Notes: generated by a model from the letters alone, not told the origin. A DNA stretch of 64,000 nt from Colwellia sp. 1_MG-2023 (GCF_030546755.1 NZ_JAUOPE010000001.1:62001-126000); one strand, 5' to 3'; numbered from the stretch's first letter, positions 40,369-51,366 are shown. Translations and numbers: made by a program.

Positions 40369-41754
40369 TCAACCATAAATAACGTTTGGTAACCAAGTGA
40401 TTAATTCAGGCCATTGGGCAAGCGCTAATAATAACAACAATTGCATGATAATAAAGGGAATGACTCCTCGATAAATCGACGAGGTTTTCACCGCTTTATC
40501 GGCAACGCCGCGCAAATAAAATAACGCAAAACCAAATGGCGGTGTTAAAAAAGATGTTTGTAAATTAATGGCGATCATGATGCCTAGCCAAATCGGATCT
40601 AATCCCATTGCAAGTAAAATTGGGGCGACAATTGGCACAACAACAAAAGTAATTTCAATAAAGTCTAAAATAAACCCCAGAAGAAAAATGACCAACATGA
40701 CAATTAAGGTTGCTCCTACCACGCCACCTGGCATACCTTCGAAGAAGCCTTGTACTAATTCCTCGCCTCCAAAACCTCGAAAAACTAATGAAAATAAACT
40801 AGCACCTATTAAGATTAAAAATACCATAGAGGTAATTTTAACCGTGCTTTGCATGACTGCTGTTAAGTTTTCACGAGAAAGTTGCCTTTGAAATAGTGCT
40901 AAGATTAACGAGCCCATAGCACCGACACCTGCTGCCTCGGTAGGTGTAGCATAACCTAATAATATAGAGCCAAGCACAGCAAACATTAACAATAATGGTG
41001 GCACTAATGCAGATAACATCAAGGACGTTTTCGATCTATCCCCTTGGATTTCTTTTATATCACTAGGCGTTAAGCTTGGCACTTCATTAGGTTTCAAGAA
41101 AGCATAAACCATGCAGTAAGACATATATAACAACACTAGAATTAATCCAGGAATAACCGCCCCAGCAAATAAATCCCCCACAGAAACGGTTTCGGGACTA
41201 AATATCCCCATTTGGAGTTGAGCTTTTTGATAAGCACTAGATAAAACATCTCCTAATAACACTAAAGCAATAGAGGGAGGAATAATCTGCCCTAGCGTAC
41301 CCGTGGCACAAATGATCCCCGTGGAAAATTGAGGATTGTAACCTCGCTTCAACATCGTCGGTAATGACAATAACCCCATAGTAACAACCGTCGCACCAAC
41401 AATACCGGTACTTGCCGCTAATAACATGCCCACTAACGTAACAGAAATACCTAAACCACCATTAAAACGACCAAACAAAACAGACATGGCATTGAGTAAG
41501 TTTTCGGCAATTTTAGAGCGTTCTAGCATTGCCCCCATAAAAACAAATAATGGCACGGCTAATAACGTTTGATTGTTCATTACGCCATAAATTCGACTTG
41601 GTAACGCTGTTAAAAAAGAAGCTTCAAAAATATTAAAAACACTGCCTAAACCTGCAAAAAGTAAAGCGGTTCCTGCTAATGATAGTGCAACAGGGTACCC
41701 CAACAAGAGTACCAAACACACAACAACAAACATCAATAAGGCAATATATTCCAT
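40369..41754 (-). CDS. dctM: TRAP transporter large permease DctM
   Basis: Membrane subunit that couples substrate uptake to sodium. 461 residues with about 12 helices; family motifs in VPLFVFMGAMLERS, CATGTLGQIIPPS and TEAAGVGAMGSL, and FLTPPFGFALFYLRG near the end. Start overlaps the dctQ stop by one base. Confidence 0.95.
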   Translation of the reverse strand: MEYIALLMFVVVCLVLLLGYPVALSLAGTALLFAGLGSVFNIFEASFLTALPSRIYGVMNNQTLLAVPLFVFMGAMLERSKIAENLLNAMSVLFGRFNGGLGISVTLVGMLLAASTGIVGATVVTMGLLSLPTMLKRGYNPQFSTGIICATGTLGQIIPPSIALVLLGDVLSSAYQKAQLQMGIFSPETVSVGDLFAGAVIPGLILVLLYMSYCMVYAFLKPNEVPSLTPSDIKEIQGDRSKTSLMLSALVPPLLLMFAVLGSILLGYATPTEAAGVGAMGSLILALFQRQLSRENLTAVMQSTVKITSMVFLILIGASLFSLVFRGFGGEELVQGFFEGMPGGVVGATLIVMLVIFLLGFILDFIEITFVVVPIVAPILLAMGLDPIWLGIMIAINLQTSFLTPPFGFALFYLRGVADKAVKTSSIYRGVIPFIIMQLLLLLALAQWPELITWLPNVIYG

Positions 41755-42299
41755 TAGATGCCTCCTTCTAAATCAGTTTTAGCAAAGTTATAGCTTGTAA
41801 TAATCAAAAGATTACGCCCGATTTCAGCAACGCCTTGTAAAAGCAAACTGATAACAAATAATAAAATTAATGATTTATTAATAAAAACTAAAGGTAAGCC
41901 ACCCGCTTCACTCGACTTTTCCATGATTTCCCAAGAAACAGCGACATAATCGAAACTAATAATAAAAATGGTAATACACACAGGTAAAAGTAGAAATAAA
42001 GCACCAAAGAGGTTTACCATCGCTTGTTGCTTTTTTGAAAATCGTTGATAGAAAATATCCACTCTGACATGGCCATCAACTTTTAAGGTGTAAGCTGCTC
42101 CAAGCATAAAGACGATGCCATGGAAATAGAGCACAGATTCTTGCATAGCTACCCAACCTAAGTTGAATACATAACGCAGCACAACTATGGCAAAACTAAC
42201 AACGACCATGGCAAAAGTTAGCCAAGCAATGAGTTTACCAGTAGTGTCGGTAAATTTATCTATAGATGAAATGGTATTTTCTAACCATTTAAATGACAT
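41754..42299 (-). CDS. dctQ: TRAP transporter small permease DctQ
   Basis: Four-helix membrane subunit (181 aa) that joins DctM. Contains VVLRYVFNLGWVAMQE and LGAAYTLKVDGHVRVDIFY, the DctQ signature. First gene of the TRAP operon; the 265-base gap upstream (42300-42564) should hold the promoter and shows no other gene. Confidence 0.93.
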   Translation of the reverse strand: MSFKWLENTISSIDKFTDTTGKLIAWLTFAMVVVSFAIVVLRYVFNLGWVAMQESVLYFHGIVFMLGAAYTLKVDGHVRVDIFYQRFSKKQQAMVNLFGALFLLLPVCITIFIISFDYVAVSWEIMEKSSEAGGLPLVFINKSLILLFVISLLLQGVAEIGRNLLIITSYNFAKTDLEGGI

Positions 42300-42564
42300 G
42301 GATTCTTCCAGAAACTAATTATTGTTATTATTAAGTGAACAAATACCAGATTCTTCAACCGAAAGAAATAATTATTAAGTACTAAGATAAAAAAAAGACG
42401 ACTAAACATGCAGGTTATGATGCTAAACGGTAGCTTTCTAAGACGTTGAATAACCATTAAAATAGCTTGTATTGAGACGGTCTCAGTCATTCCTAATGCG
42501 TAATTTATATAAACTACTCTTTATTAAAATGATGCATCACACGCCCTAATTAAAACGAGGTAAA

Positions 42565-43239
42565 TTATATTTTATCTTCACGAAAGTCTTGAGTTTCATA
42601 ATATAAAGGCGTCATGGTTCCACAATTAACAAACTTATACAGCAATTCATTTTCTTTAGGCACAGCAGAACTGGTATTAAAACGCCCTAAACAACTAGCT
42701 TCCACGTCAATATAAAGAATATGATCAAAACTCGGTGCTTTTTGAATTTTATGCACATAAATTTTGTAATTTTTGTTTAAGTTAATCACGTCATACGCTT
42801 GCTGACGTGAAGACTCTTCTAACTCAATCATTTCTCTAACATACAAACGTTTAGCAAAACTCAATGGAATATTTTCATAAACCAACATGCCATCACGCTC
42901 AAAATGTCCCGAATAAACATCAACATTAATGATCATTTTTTCACCGCGCATTAAACGCTGTAAATTAAAAGGTTTTGGTTTGATGGTTACTAACCCGCCA
43001 TCTCTTACACTTTGCAAAAGCGCTAGATTTTTATTCTCTAATTTATAAATTAGCTGCACATTATGCGGTTTGTGATACAAAGGAAGATGAGAAGCATAAA
43101 TACTTGATGATTTAGTAAACAGTACCATGCCATGTTCGCCCACATAACTTGGGTCTAACGGCGGCAATTCAGCAACCTCTTCGGCAGACAACTGAAAAGA
43201 ACAGATAAAAACAACGAAAATCATTACTATTTTTGGCAT
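42565..43239 (-). CDS. Uncharacterised secreted protein (224 aa)
   Basis: Not recognised. A Sec signal peptide is clear (MPKIVMIFVVFICSFQLSAEE, cleavage near residue 19). The mature part is beta-rich with a single pair of cysteines (EASCLGRF and FVNCGT) that could form a disulphide. No enzymatic motif. It is monocistronic. A GGACAATT-type motif (43275-43284 on the plus strand, AATTGTCCAA) lies in its upstream region and recurs near 53304-53356. Confidence 0.75.
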   Translation of the reverse strand: MPKIVMIFVVFICSFQLSAEEVAELPPLDPSYVGEHGMVLFTKSSSIYASHLPLYHKPHNVQLIYKLENKNLALLQSVRDGGLVTIKPKPFNLQRLMRGEKMIINVDVYSGHFERDGMLVYENIPLSFAKRLYVREMIELEESSRQQAYDVINLNKNYKIYVHKIQKAPSFDHILYIDVEASCLGRFNTSSAVPKENELLYKFVNCGTMTPLYYETQDFREDKI

Positions 43240-43363
43240 GAAAAGTACTTCTTAGAGGTTATTAATTTATATTAATTGTCCAAATTAACACTAAGCAATC
43301 GCAGCTAACTTGGAAATAATTAACAATACAAGATTGAGTATAGAACAATTAAACACATTGAAA

Positions 43364-43395
43364 AAAGCCATAGAAAATAAATTTTCTATGGCTTT
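43364..43395 (-). terminator. Terminator after dnaJ
   Basis: AAAGCCATAGAAAA and its perfect complement around a short AT loop, with T runs on the minus strand after it. Strong intrinsic terminator of the dnaJ transcript. Confidence 0.9.
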
Positions 43396-43421
43396 AAACT
43401 TTTGAACTATTTCTAAATGAC

Positions 43422-44558
43422 TTAGCTTTTTAAATCATCAAAAAAGTTTTTTACACTGTCAAAAAAACCCGTTTCTTTTGGATTATGTTTCGTTTGATTT
43501 TTACCCATTTTTTCTTCAAGTTGGCGTAACAAATCAGCTTGATCGCCTGAGAGATTAACAGGAGTCTCAATGACCGCTTTACACATCAAGTCGCCAGTTG
43601 CATGACTTCTTACAGACTTAACCCCTTTACCTCTTAAGCGGAACATTTTACCGGTTTGTGTTTCTTTCGGTATTTTAAGCTTAACTTTACCACCTAGGGT
43701 AGGCACTTCAATTTCTCCCCCTAATGCTGCAGTTGTAAAGCTGATCGGTACTTCACAAAATAAATTGTTTTCTTCGCGAACAAAAATAGGATGATCTTTG
43801 ACGTGAACTTGCACATATAAATCACCTGCCGGAGCGCCATGCTCACCCGCTTCACCTTCGCCTGATAAACGAATACGATCACCCGTATCAACACCTGCTG
43901 GCACTTTAGCATTAAGTGTTTTGGTTTTTTCTACACGACCTTGACCACGACACGAAGTACATGGGTCACTAATCACTTTACCTTTACCAGAACAAGTTGG
44001 ACAAGTTTGCTGAACAGCAAATAACCCTTGACGCATTTGTACTTGCCCATGACCATGACAGGTAGCACAAGTTTTAGCACTGGTTCCTTTTTTAGCACCA
44101 GAGCCGTCACATGGCTCACAACTAACATAAGTAGGTACTTTAATTTCTACCGATTTACCTTTTACGGCATCTTCTAACGTCATTTCAAGGTTATAGCGTA
44201 AATCACTGCCACGACGTTGGCGCGATTGCCCACCACCACGGCGGCCACCACCAAAAATATCACCAAAGATATCGCCAAACGCATCGCCAAAGTCTTGGCC
44301 ACCGCCAAATCCGCCACCACCGTGACCACCTTGTTCAAAGGCAGCATGACCATATTGATCATATGCCGCACGCTTTTGATCATCATTTAGAATTTCATAA
44401 GCTTCTTTAATTTCTTTAAACGTTTCTTCTTTCGACTTATCACCCTGAGTTCGATCAGGATGATATTTCATCGCTAAACGTTTATAAGCTTTTTTAATTT
44501 CTCGTTCGCCAGCGTCTTTAGCAACACCAAGCGTTTCATAATAATCGCGTTTTGACAT
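43422..44558 (-). CDS. dnaJ: Co-chaperone DnaJ
   Basis: Hsp40 partner of DnaK; it delivers substrates and stimulates ATP hydrolysis. 378 residues. J domain with YHPDRT near residue 32, a G/F-rich linker (75-110), four zinc repeats [24 protein letters not shown] and CTSCRGQG (143-205), then the substrate-binding C-terminus. It is 296 bases downstream of dnaK, with a hairpin and repeat between them. Confidence 0.98.
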   Translation of the reverse strand: MSKRDYYETLGVAKDAGEREIKKAYKRLAMKYHPDRTQGDKSKEETFKEIKEAYEILNDDQKRAAYDQYGHAAFEQGGHGGGGFGGGQDFGDAFGDIFGDIFGGGRRGGGQSRQRRGSDLRYNLEMTLEDAVKGKSVEIKVPTYVSCEPCDGSGAKKGTSAKTCATCHGHGQVQMRQGLFAVQQTCPTCSGKGKVISDPCTSCRGQGRVEKTKTLNAKVPAGVDTGDRIRLSGEGEAGEHGAPAGDLYVQVHVKDHPIFVREENNLFCEVPISFTTAALGGEIEVPTLGGKVKLKIPKETQTGKMFRLRGKGVKSVRSHATGDLMCKAVIETPVNLSGDQADLLRQLEEKMGKNQTKHNPKETGFFDSVKNFFDDLKS

Positions 44559-44692
44559 AATTCTCTTTACTTCACATCTATTGATATCAATTTTATTAAT
44601 TATTTTTTTGGAATATTTATTTAAAACTTATGTAAACATTAGATAAATAACCAATAAAATTAATATGTTAACAACTAAAGCTAAAACATAAT

Positions 44693-44718
44693 AAAGCGCC
44701 GATATCGATCGACGCTTT
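44693..44718 (-). terminator. Hairpin between dnaK and dnaJ
   Basis: AAAGCG and CGCTTT arms around a GC-containing inner palindrome (CGATATCGATCG). Located after dnaK and its 44-base repeat; weak T run, so it may attenuate and not fully stop transcription into dnaJ. Confidence 0.5.
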
Positions 44719-44783
44719 AATGTTTCTATATGAAACAAACTAATAAATAAATTAGTTGTTGTTGAATTGCTTGAAAGCGAGGC

Positions 44784-44827
44784 AGAAGCACGGAGCCTAG
44801 TTTACTAGGTGAGTACTTCTAACGAAG
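44784..44827. repeat. 44-base dispersed repeat, copy 2 (after dnaK)
   Basis: Second copy of the repeat at 31401-31444, with two base differences. It begins 28 bases after the dnaK stop and lies in the same relation to the gene as copy 1 does to nqrF. Its flanks GCTTGA and TCAAGC are complementary, extending the potential hairpin. Confidence 0.8.
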
Positions 44828-44854
44828 CTATCAAGCTAATCCGTAGACAAATAA

Positions 44855-46777
44855 TTATTTATCGTCTTTTACTTCTTCAAACTCAGCGTCAACTACGTCA
44901 TCAGCTGGAGCCGCACTATCTTCAGGTGCAGCACCTTCAGCAGCGCCACCTTGTGCTTGTGCTTTCGCTTGCGCAATTTCCATCAACTTAGCTGACGCTT
45001 CGATAACTGCTTGAGATTTAGCTTCAATTTCAGCTTTATCATCACCTTTTAAAGCTGTTTCAAGTTCAGCTAAAGCCGCTTCAATTTTCTCTTTATCTTC
45101 AGCAGGTAAATCATCGCCCGCTTCAGTAATTTGAGTACGAGTTGCGTGGATCATGCCATCAGCTTGGTTACGTGCTTGAACTAATTCTTCAAACTTCGCA
45201 TCTTCATCAGCATTTGCTTCAGCGTCACGTACCATTTGCTCTACTTCATCGTCCGATAAACCAGAAGAAGCTTTAATGGTAATTTTTTGCTCTTTACCTG
45301 TGTTCTTATCTTTGGCAGTAACATGCAAGATACCATCAGCATCAATATCGAAAGTTACTTCGATTTGTGGCGTACCACGAGGTGCAGGATCAATACCTTC
45401 TAAATTGAACTGACCAAGTGATTTGTTTGCAGATGCTTGCTTACGCTCACCTTGAACAACATGTACTGTTACCGCAGCTTGGTTATCATCAGCCGTTGAG
45501 AACGTTTGTGACTGTTTAGTTGGGATAGTGGTATTTTTATCGATAACTTTCGTCATCACGCCACCCATAGTTTCAATCCCTAATGATAATGGCGTTACAT
45601 CTAAAAGAAGTACGTCAGTCACATCACCAGAAAGAACACCTGCTTGAATTGCCGCACCAGAAGCTACTGCTTCATCTGGGTTAACATCTTTACGAGGCTC
45701 TTTGCCAAAAAATTCTGTTACCGCTTTTTGTACCATTGGCATACGTGTTTGACCACCAACCAAGATTACATCATTAACATCACTTACTGATAAATCAGCA
45801 TCTTTAAGTGCTTGCTTTAATGGTTCTAAAGTTGCTTTAACCATATCTTCTACAAGTGATTCTAATTTTGCACGTGTCACTTTAATGTTCATGTGCTTAG
45901 GACCAGAACCATCTGCGGTGATGTAAGGTAAGTTCACATCAGTTTGTTGCGCAGAAGAAAGTTCACATTTCGCTTTTTCTGCCGCTTCTTTCAAACGTTG
46001 CATCGCTAATGGATCTTTAGTTAAATCCATGCCTTGGTCTTTCTTAAATTCTTCAACTAGATAATTGATTAAGCGGTTATCAAAATCTTCACCACCTAAG
46101 TGTGTATCACCGTTAGTTGCTAATACTTCAAACGTGTGCTCGCCTTCAACTTCATCAATTTCAATAATTGAGATATCGAAAGTACCACCACCTAAGTCAT
46201 AAACCGCAACAACTTTATCGCCTTGTTTTTTGTCCATGCCATAAGCAAGAGCAGCAGCCGTTGGCTCGTTGATGATACGTTTTACATCTAAGCCCGCAAT
46301 ACGACCAGCATCTTTCGTAGCTTGACGTTGTGAATCGTTAAAATATGCAGGAACTGTGATTACTGCTTCAGAAACTGTTTCACCTAAAAAGTCTTCAGCG
46401 GTTTTTTTCATTTTTGCTAAAACTTCTGCTGATACTTGTGGTGGAGCAACGTTTTTATCACGTGCTGTAACCCAAGCATCACCATTGTCAGCTTTAACAA
46501 TACCAAATGGCATAATACCAATATCACGTTGTACTTCACTGTCATCAAAACGACGACCGATTAAACGCTTAATTGCAAATAATGTATTTTTAGGATTTGT
46601 TACTGATTGACGTTTCGCAGGTTGACCTACTAACGTTTCGCCATCTTCTGTATATGCGATGATTGAAGGTGTTGTACGATCGCCTTCAGCATTTTCAATA
46701 ACACGTACTTTGTCGCCATCGAGTACAGCAACACAAGAGTTTGTTGTCCCTAGGTCAATACCAATAATTTTGCCCAT
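44855..46777 (-). CDS. dnaK: Chaperone DnaK (Hsp70)
   Basis: ATP-dependent Hsp70 chaperone of 640 residues. ATPase motifs [27 protein letters not shown] and [10 protein letters not shown]; substrate domain with [16 protein letters not shown] linker; low-complexity Ala/Gln/Gly C-terminus ending FEEVKDDK. Heat-shock control is supported by a sigma-32-like promoter directly upstream. It is transcribed separately from grpE, which has its own terminator. Confidence 0.99.
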   Translation of the reverse strand: MGKIIGIDLGTTNSCVAVLDGDKVRVIENAEGDRTTPSIIAYTEDGETLVGQPAKRQSVTNPKNTLFAIKRLIGRRFDDSEVQRDIGIMPFGIVKADNGDAWVTARDKNVAPPQVSAEVLAKMKKTAEDFLGETVSEAVITVPAYFNDSQRQATKDAGRIAGLDVKRIINEPTAAALAYGMDKKQGDKVVAVYDLGGGTFDISIIEIDEVEGEHTFEVLATNGDTHLGGEDFDNRLINYLVEEFKKDQGMDLTKDPLAMQRLKEAAEKAKCELSSAQQTDVNLPYITADGSGPKHMNIKVTRAKLESLVEDMVKATLEPLKQALKDADLSVSDVNDVILVGGQTRMPMVQKAVTEFFGKEPRKDVNPDEAVASGAAIQAGVLSGDVTDVLLLDVTPLSLGIETMGGVMTKVIDKNTTIPTKQSQTFSTADDNQAAVTVHVVQGERKQASANKSLGQFNLEGIDPAPRGTPQIEVTFDIDADGILHVTAKDKNTGKEQKITIKASSGLSDDEVEQMVRDAEANADEDAKFEELVQARNQADGMIHATRTQITEAGDDLPAEDKEKIEAALAELETALKGDDKAEIEAKSQAVIEASAKLMEIAQAKAQAQGGAAEGAAPEDSAAPADDVVDAEFEEVKDDK

Positions 46778-46828
46778 CTTGAGGATCTCCGAATACTAAA
46801 TGTAAATTAATCTGTTGTTGAAAACTAA

Positions 46829-46855
46829 ATTGGGGGCGGGAAAATTGTTTTCAAC
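46829..46855 (-). promoter_or_regulatory. Sigma-32-like promoter of dnaK
   Basis: On the minus strand GTTGAAA, 12 bases, then CCCCCAAT, close to the heat-shock consensus CTTGAAA-N11-16-CCCCATNT. Located 52 bases upstream of the ATG. Confidence 0.75.
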
Positions 46856-46985
46856 TCTTTTTTGTTAAAAAAAGTAAAAAAAATGACATATTGACTCAAA
46901 ATGACAAATAAAGCAGAAGAACGACCAAGATTACGCAAAAAACGTATGCTTTTCCCTCTATTGTAATAAGTTATTTTCAACCAAT

Positions 46986-47013
46986 AAAAAAACCAGACAT
47001 AAGGTCTGGCTTT
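46986..47013 (-). terminator. Terminator after grpE
   Basis: GCCAGACC/GGTCTGGT-type stem followed by a T run on the minus strand, about 22 bases after the grpE stop. Confidence 0.88.
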
Positions 47014-47034
47014 CTTCAATACGACTATATGAAT

Positions 47035-47670
47035 TTATGCAGAAGTATCTACTGCAGGCGCAGCTTTTGAAACCATTACCATTGCTGGTCTGATTAAACG
47101 GCCGTTTAATTCATAACCTTTTTGCATTACCGCAATAACGGTGTTTGGCTCGACACCTTCAACTTCTTGCATCGACATTGCTTGGTGAAGTTCAGGGTTA
47201 AAAGGTTGATCTTGAGGATCTACGGCTTTAACACCAAATTTCTCTAACCCCGACAATAAACCTTGCAGGGTTAAATTAATCCCCTCAAAAGTCGCTTTCT
47301 GCTCTTCCGCTTCCGCATCTATGGTTGCTAAGCCACGTTCTAAATTATCAACAACGGTTAACATTTCTGCGGCAAATTTTTCTAAAGCAAACTTACGTGC
47401 TTTTTCTACGTCTTGCGCACTTCTACGGCGAACATTATCAACTTCAGCCTTTGCTCTGATAACAGAATCTTTTTGATCTGCTACGGTTGCTTGAGCTACT
47501 GATAAAGAGAGTTCTAATTCATTAATTCTTTCTTGTTCAGGGCTAATGTTATCTGCTGCTGCATCTAATTGAACTTCAACTTGCTCCTCAGCTTCGCCAA
47601 TAATTTCTGCGGCTAAATCTTCTGCTGAAATTTCTTCAGCACTCTTATTCTCTGTAGACTTGTTAGTCAT
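47035..47670 (-). CDS. grpE: Nucleotide exchange factor GrpE
   Basis: Releases ADP from DnaK. Start at ATG 47670 ([10 protein letters not shown]) behind a GGAG site; an upstream TTG would add four residues. Acidic N-terminal tail, long dimer coiled coil (about 50-105: [20 protein letters not shown]), and the beta head with [20 protein letters not shown]. 211 residues. Sigma-32-like promoter upstream. Confidence 0.97.
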   Translation of the reverse strand: MTNKSTENKSAEEISAEDLAAEIIGEAEEQVEVQLDAAADNISPEQERINELELSLSVAQATVADQKDSVIRAKAEVDNVRRRSAQDVEKARKFALEKFAAEMLTVVDNLERGLATIDAEAEEQKATFEGINLTLQGLLSGLEKFGVKAVDPQDQPFNPELHQAMSMQEVEGVEPNTVIAVMQKGYELNGRLIRPAMVMVSKAAPAVDTSA

Positions 47671-47725
47671 GAAAAACTCCAAGATAAATCGTAAAATGCG
47701 ACTAATTTAAACTAATAATCTGCTA

Positions 47726-47754
47726 ATTATGGGGTCTTGTTTGAATGATTCAAG
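47726..47754 (-). promoter_or_regulatory. Sigma-32-like promoter of grpE
   Basis: CTTGAAT, 13 bases, CCCCATAAT on the minus strand: a close match to the heat-shock promoter consensus, 56 bases upstream of the ATG. It lies in the gap shared with the divergent nadK. Confidence 0.85.
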
Positions 47755-47851
47755 CAGATTTGTGAAACATTTATAAAAAAGTCAACTTTACAAGTTTCAA
47801 AAATAGCGCCAAACTGCTGTTAACAGTGAAAAATCCCTAAATATAGCAAAT

Positions 47852-48733
47852 ATGAGTAAACTTTATAAAACAATTGGCTTAATTGGCAAACCAAACCATA
47901 AAGGTGCGGGTGTGACAATTAATACTCTATACCAATTTTTAACAACGCAAGGTTATCAAATTCTTGTGGAAAATTCTGTAGCTAGCTCGCTTGAATTTGA
48001 CGATATCACTATTTGTTCTGTCACTGAAATAGGTGAACAAGCAGATCTTGCCATTGTGGTGGGTGGTGATGGTTATATGTTAGGGGCCGCTCGAGTTTTA
48101 TCCTGTTATAACATAGGTGTATTAGGGGTTAACCGAGGTAATTTAGGTTTTTTAACTGATTTATCGCCCGATGATATCAATGAACCATTAACAAAAATAT
48201 TGGCTGGCGAATCTCGTTCAGAACAACGATTTATTATCGAAGCTGAAGTATATCGGCATGGCAAATTAAAAAGTTCTAATAGCGCAGTAAATGAGGCGGT
48301 ATTACATGCTGGTAAAGTGGCTAGCATGATTGAATTTGAAGTTTATATCGACGGCAGCTTTATGTTCAGTCAACGTTCTGATGGTTTAATTGTTTCAACG
48401 CCAACAGGTTCAACTGCATATTCTATGTCGGCTGGTGGTCCAATTTTAACCCCAAATTTAAATGCATTATCGCTAGTGCCGATGTTTCCTCATACATTAA
48501 CCAGTCGCCCGATAGTGGTCGATGGCAACAGTGAAATTAAATTAGTGCTTGCTAATGAAAACTATGAAAATCTACAAGTAAGTTGTGATGGTCACGTTAT
48601 TTTAGCTGTGATGCCTGGTGATGAAGTGATCATTAAAAAGAGTAAAAATACGCTTCGATTAGTACACCCGCTTGATCATAGCTACTTCAACGTTTTAAGA
48701 AATAAACTCAGTTGGGGGCATAAACTTTATTAA
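47852..48733 (+). CDS. nadK: NAD kinase
   Basis: Phosphorylates NAD+ to NADP+. 293 residues, cytoplasmic. Motifs: VVGGDGYML near residue 70 (GGDG), [22 protein letters not shown] and [15 protein letters not shown]. Divergent from grpE, as in many gammaproteobacteria where nadK lies between grpE and recN. Confidence 0.97.
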   Translation: MSKLYKTIGLIGKPNHKGAGVTINTLYQFLTTQGYQILVENSVASSLEFDDITICSVTEIGEQADLAIVVGGDGYMLGAARVLSCYNIGVLGVNRGNLGFLTDLSPDDINEPLTKILAGESRSEQRFIIEAEVYRHGKLKSSNSAVNEAVLHAGKVASMIEFEVYIDGSFMFSQRSDGLIVSTPTGSTAYSMSAGGPILTPNLNALSLVPMFPHTLTSRPIVVDGNSEIKLVLANENYENLQVSCDGHVILAVMPGDEVIIKKSKNTLRLVHPLDHSYFNVLRNKLSWGHKLY

Positions 48734-48737
48734 ATTC

Positions 48738-49502
48738 ATGAGAGTTTTTCGTTTCGCAAGCTTTTTTCTCTTCATACTTATAGGATTTACTACAGGTATT
48801 GCAAGAAGTGCTCAATCCCCCAAAATTGATATTATTTGGGCAACTGATACATGGGAGGGTTTTACCAATCGAGATGGTACAGGCATTTATCACGAAATAT
48901 TTAGTAAAATTTTCGAACACTCTCCCTACCATGTATCAATACAATATTTGCCTTGGAAAAGAGCATTACACCAAGTTGTAATTAACAAAGCTCAGGTCAG
49001 CGGCGCCCTACCGAAAAGCAATAAATATCTTTTTGCCGACCTACCGATACTAACTCAACCTTTAAGTATATTAACGCAAGCTGATCAATCATTATCTTTA
49101 GCTCAAATTCAAACGTTAGTAGGAGTATGGCCTTTGACTTATGCCGAGGAGTTGATGCAATCCGATATCTCCCAATATCTAGATGGAATTACCGCGCAAT
49201 ATCGGGCAGATGCCATTGCTCTATTACAAAAAAACAAAGTTGATTATTATTTAGATATTAGATCAATACTGGAACTTCACTTGGCTAACTTACCCCTTGA
49301 AGAGCAAAGTAAATATCATATTCAAGATTTATCAACACTTAACTTATATTTAATTTTTAGTGATGACGAGCAAGGTCGCGTGTTAAAAAAATATTACGAT
49401 GAAACCACACAACAGTTATTAGAAAATAATACCCTCCAACCTATTTATAAAAAATATAACCTTTCTTTAAAACTTGACGAAAAAATTAGTCATTCACATT
49501 AA
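48738..49502 (+). CDS. Periplasmic solute-binding-like protein (254 aa)
   Basis: Signal peptide to about residue 25 (FFLFILIGFTTGIARSAQS), then a fold resembling family 3 extracellular solute-binding proteins: IDIIWATDTWEGFTNRDGTG near 30, VSIQYLPWKRALHQV near 67, and the C-terminal LLENNTLQPIYKKY. No transporter genes are adjacent. Such orphan proteins are common in Alteromonadales; ligand unknown. Starts 4 bases after nadK, so probably cotranscribed. Confidence 0.75.
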   Translation: MRVFRFASFFLFILIGFTTGIARSAQSPKIDIIWATDTWEGFTNRDGTGIYHEIFSKIFEHSPYHVSIQYLPWKRALHQVVINKAQVSGALPKSNKYLFADLPILTQPLSILTQADQSLSLAQIQTLVGVWPLTYAEELMQSDISQYLDGITAQYRADAIALLQKNKVDYYLDIRSILELHLANLPLEEQSKYHIQDLSTLNLYLIFSDDEQGRVLKKYYDETTQQLLENNTLQPIYKKYNLSLKLDEKISHSH

Positions 49503-49557
49503 AGTAATTTCTGTTAAAAACAGAGACGACAAAAATAATTATTGCAAAAAACCGAAA

Positions 49558-49593
49558 CACTGTATAAATTAACACCTAAGTATTTATACAGTG
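49558..49593 (+). promoter_or_regulatory. Inverted LexA-like half sites upstream of recN
   Basis: Perfect 12-base arms CACTGTATAAAT and ATTTATACAGTG separated by 12 bases, ending 14 bases before the recN ATG. Each arm is a strong SOS half-site (CTGTATAAAT), so two overlapping imperfect LexA boxes are present. It could also form a hairpin. Confidence 0.65.
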
Positions 49594-49607
49594 CAATTAG
49601 GTTGATT

Positions 49608-51275
49608 ATGTTATTACATCTAAACATTCAAAATTTTGCGATTGTCCGAGCGTTAGACATTGACTGGCGCAATGGCATGACAACAATCACAGGTGAAACT
49701 GGCGCAGGAAAATCAATTGCTATAGATGCATTAGGATTATGTTTAGGTGATCGCGCTGTCACCAATGTTGTAAGAGCTAATAGTAAAAAAGCTGAACTGT
49801 CTGCCACGTTTGATATTAGTGACAATAAAATGGCTATGCAGTGGTTAGAAACTAATGAGATTTCATTTGAAGATCATGAATGTATACTTCGCCGATTGAT
49901 TTCTGCAGAAGGTAGATCAAAAGCATTTATTAATGGTAGCCAAGTACCTTTAGCGCAATTAAAAGAAATTGGAGAATTTTTGATCAACATTCATGGTCAA
50001 CATGAACATCAACTTATTGTTAAAGCTGCGCAACAACGTCAGATTTTAGATGACTATGCTGATCATAAAAACTTAATCGACACTTTGCAGTTTTACTTCA
50101 AACAATGGCAATCATTAAACCATGAAAGTAATAAGCTTCAAGAAAATCAATCTCAACGAAATGCTCAACGCCAACTACTGCAATATCAAGTGAATGAACT
50201 CGATGAGTTTGCTTTAGCCGAAGGTGAATTTGAACAGTTAGAAACAGATTATAAACGACATAGTAATAGCCAACAGTTATTAGATATTTCGCTGCAAGCA
50301 TTACAAAATTTATCAGAAAATGAACAATTAAACATAACCGATAGTTTAAGAACAACTTGTGAGCAGCTAAATACCCTTGCTTCATTAGATCCAAATGTCA
50401 GCCAGTTATCTGAGCAACTTAATGAGAGTTTATTACAACTTGAAGATGTAAATAGCGAGCTTAGACACTACTACGAACGTTTAGAGTTAGATCCACAAAC
50501 TTATCAGATCATTGAAGAGCGATTCTCAACGGCTGTTCAACTAGCTAAAAAGCACCATGTTTCTCCTGAGAACTTGACGCATTTCCACCAGAGTCTTAAA
50601 CAGGAATTAGCGCTAATCTCTGACGACGAATCTCGATTAGATGTCATTTATCAAGAAATTGAAACTGCAGAAGCCAATTATGTAGCCAGTGCAAAAGCGT
50701 TAACTAAATCAAGAATGTCTGCTGCTAAAGTGTTAAGCCAAAAAATTACTGAGAGTATGCGCGAGTTAAATATGGAACACGGGCAGTTTCAAATTAGTGT
50801 TAGTCAAAGTGAAAACGAAAAACTCACTTCACATGGCTTAGATAACATCAATTTTTTAATCAGTTTAAACCCAGGTCAGCAATTAGCTGCAATGAATAAT
50901 GTTGCTTCAGGTGGTGAGTTATCAAGAATAAGCTTAGCAATGCAAGTGATCCTTGCCGATAAAGTCATTACTCCAACATTAATATTTGATGAAGTGGATG
51001 TTGGTATCAGCGGTCCAACCGCAGCAATGGTTGGCGCGAAATTACAACAATTAGCATCAAACACCCAAGTTATTTGTGTAACCCACTTGCCTCAAGTAGC
51101 TTGTAAAGGCCATCAACAATTATTTGTCACTAAACTTACCGATGGTGAACATACTGAAACGAAAGTTACGGAACTAAGTAACGATGGTAGAGTCCAAGAA
51201 ATTGCTCGTTTGTTAGCTGGTGATAAAATTACCGATAACAGCATAGCAAATGCCGTAGAATTACTAGCAAGTTGA
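49608..51275 (+). CDS. recN: DNA repair protein RecN
   Basis: SMC-like ATPase for double-strand break repair, usually strongly SOS-induced. Start taken at 49608 (MLLHLNIQNFAIVRALD), the family start; the open frame runs 22 codons further upstream through the operator. Walker A GETGAGKS near residue 30, central coiled coil (150-360), signature ASGGELSRISLAMQ and Walker B LIFDEVDVGISG. 555 residues. Confidence 0.97.
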   Translation: MLLHLNIQNFAIVRALDIDWRNGMTTITGETGAGKSIAIDALGLCLGDRAVTNVVRANSKKAELSATFDISDNKMAMQWLETNEISFEDHECILRRLISAEGRSKAFINGSQVPLAQLKEIGEFLINIHGQHEHQLIVKAAQQRQILDDYADHKNLIDTLQFYFKQWQSLNHESNKLQENQSQRNAQRQLLQYQVNELDEFALAEGEFEQLETDYKRHSNSQQLLDISLQALQNLSENEQLNITDSLRTTCEQLNTLASLDPNVSQLSEQLNESLLQLEDVNSELRHYYERLELDPQTYQIIEERFSTAVQLAKKHHVSPENLTHFHQSLKQELALISDDESRLDVIYQEIETAEANYVASAKALTKSRMSAAKVLSQKITESMRELNMEHGQFQISVSQSENEKLTSHGLDNINFLISLNPGQQLAAMNNVASGGELSRISLAMQVILADKVITPTLIFDEVDVGISGPTAAMVGAKLQQLASNTQVICVTHLPQVACKGHQQLFVTKLTDGEHTETKVTELSNDGRVQEIARLLAGDKITDNSIANAVELLAS

Positions 51276-51366
51276 TCAGAAAGTGAAATAAACTAAAAAA
51301 CTTTTGTATCTGATGGCAGGCTTAGTTATTATCCCCGTTCACAGTTTATAGGATATATACATCATC

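Noticed and set aside
42281-42490. 69-codon frame upstream of dctQ
   Set aside because: It overlaps the dctQ start region, has no ribosome binding site and a composition typical of antisense or intergenic AT-rich DNA.
49511-49523. CTGTTAAAAACAG as a LexA box near recN
   Set aside because: Spacing between CTG and CAG is 7 and not 10 bases.
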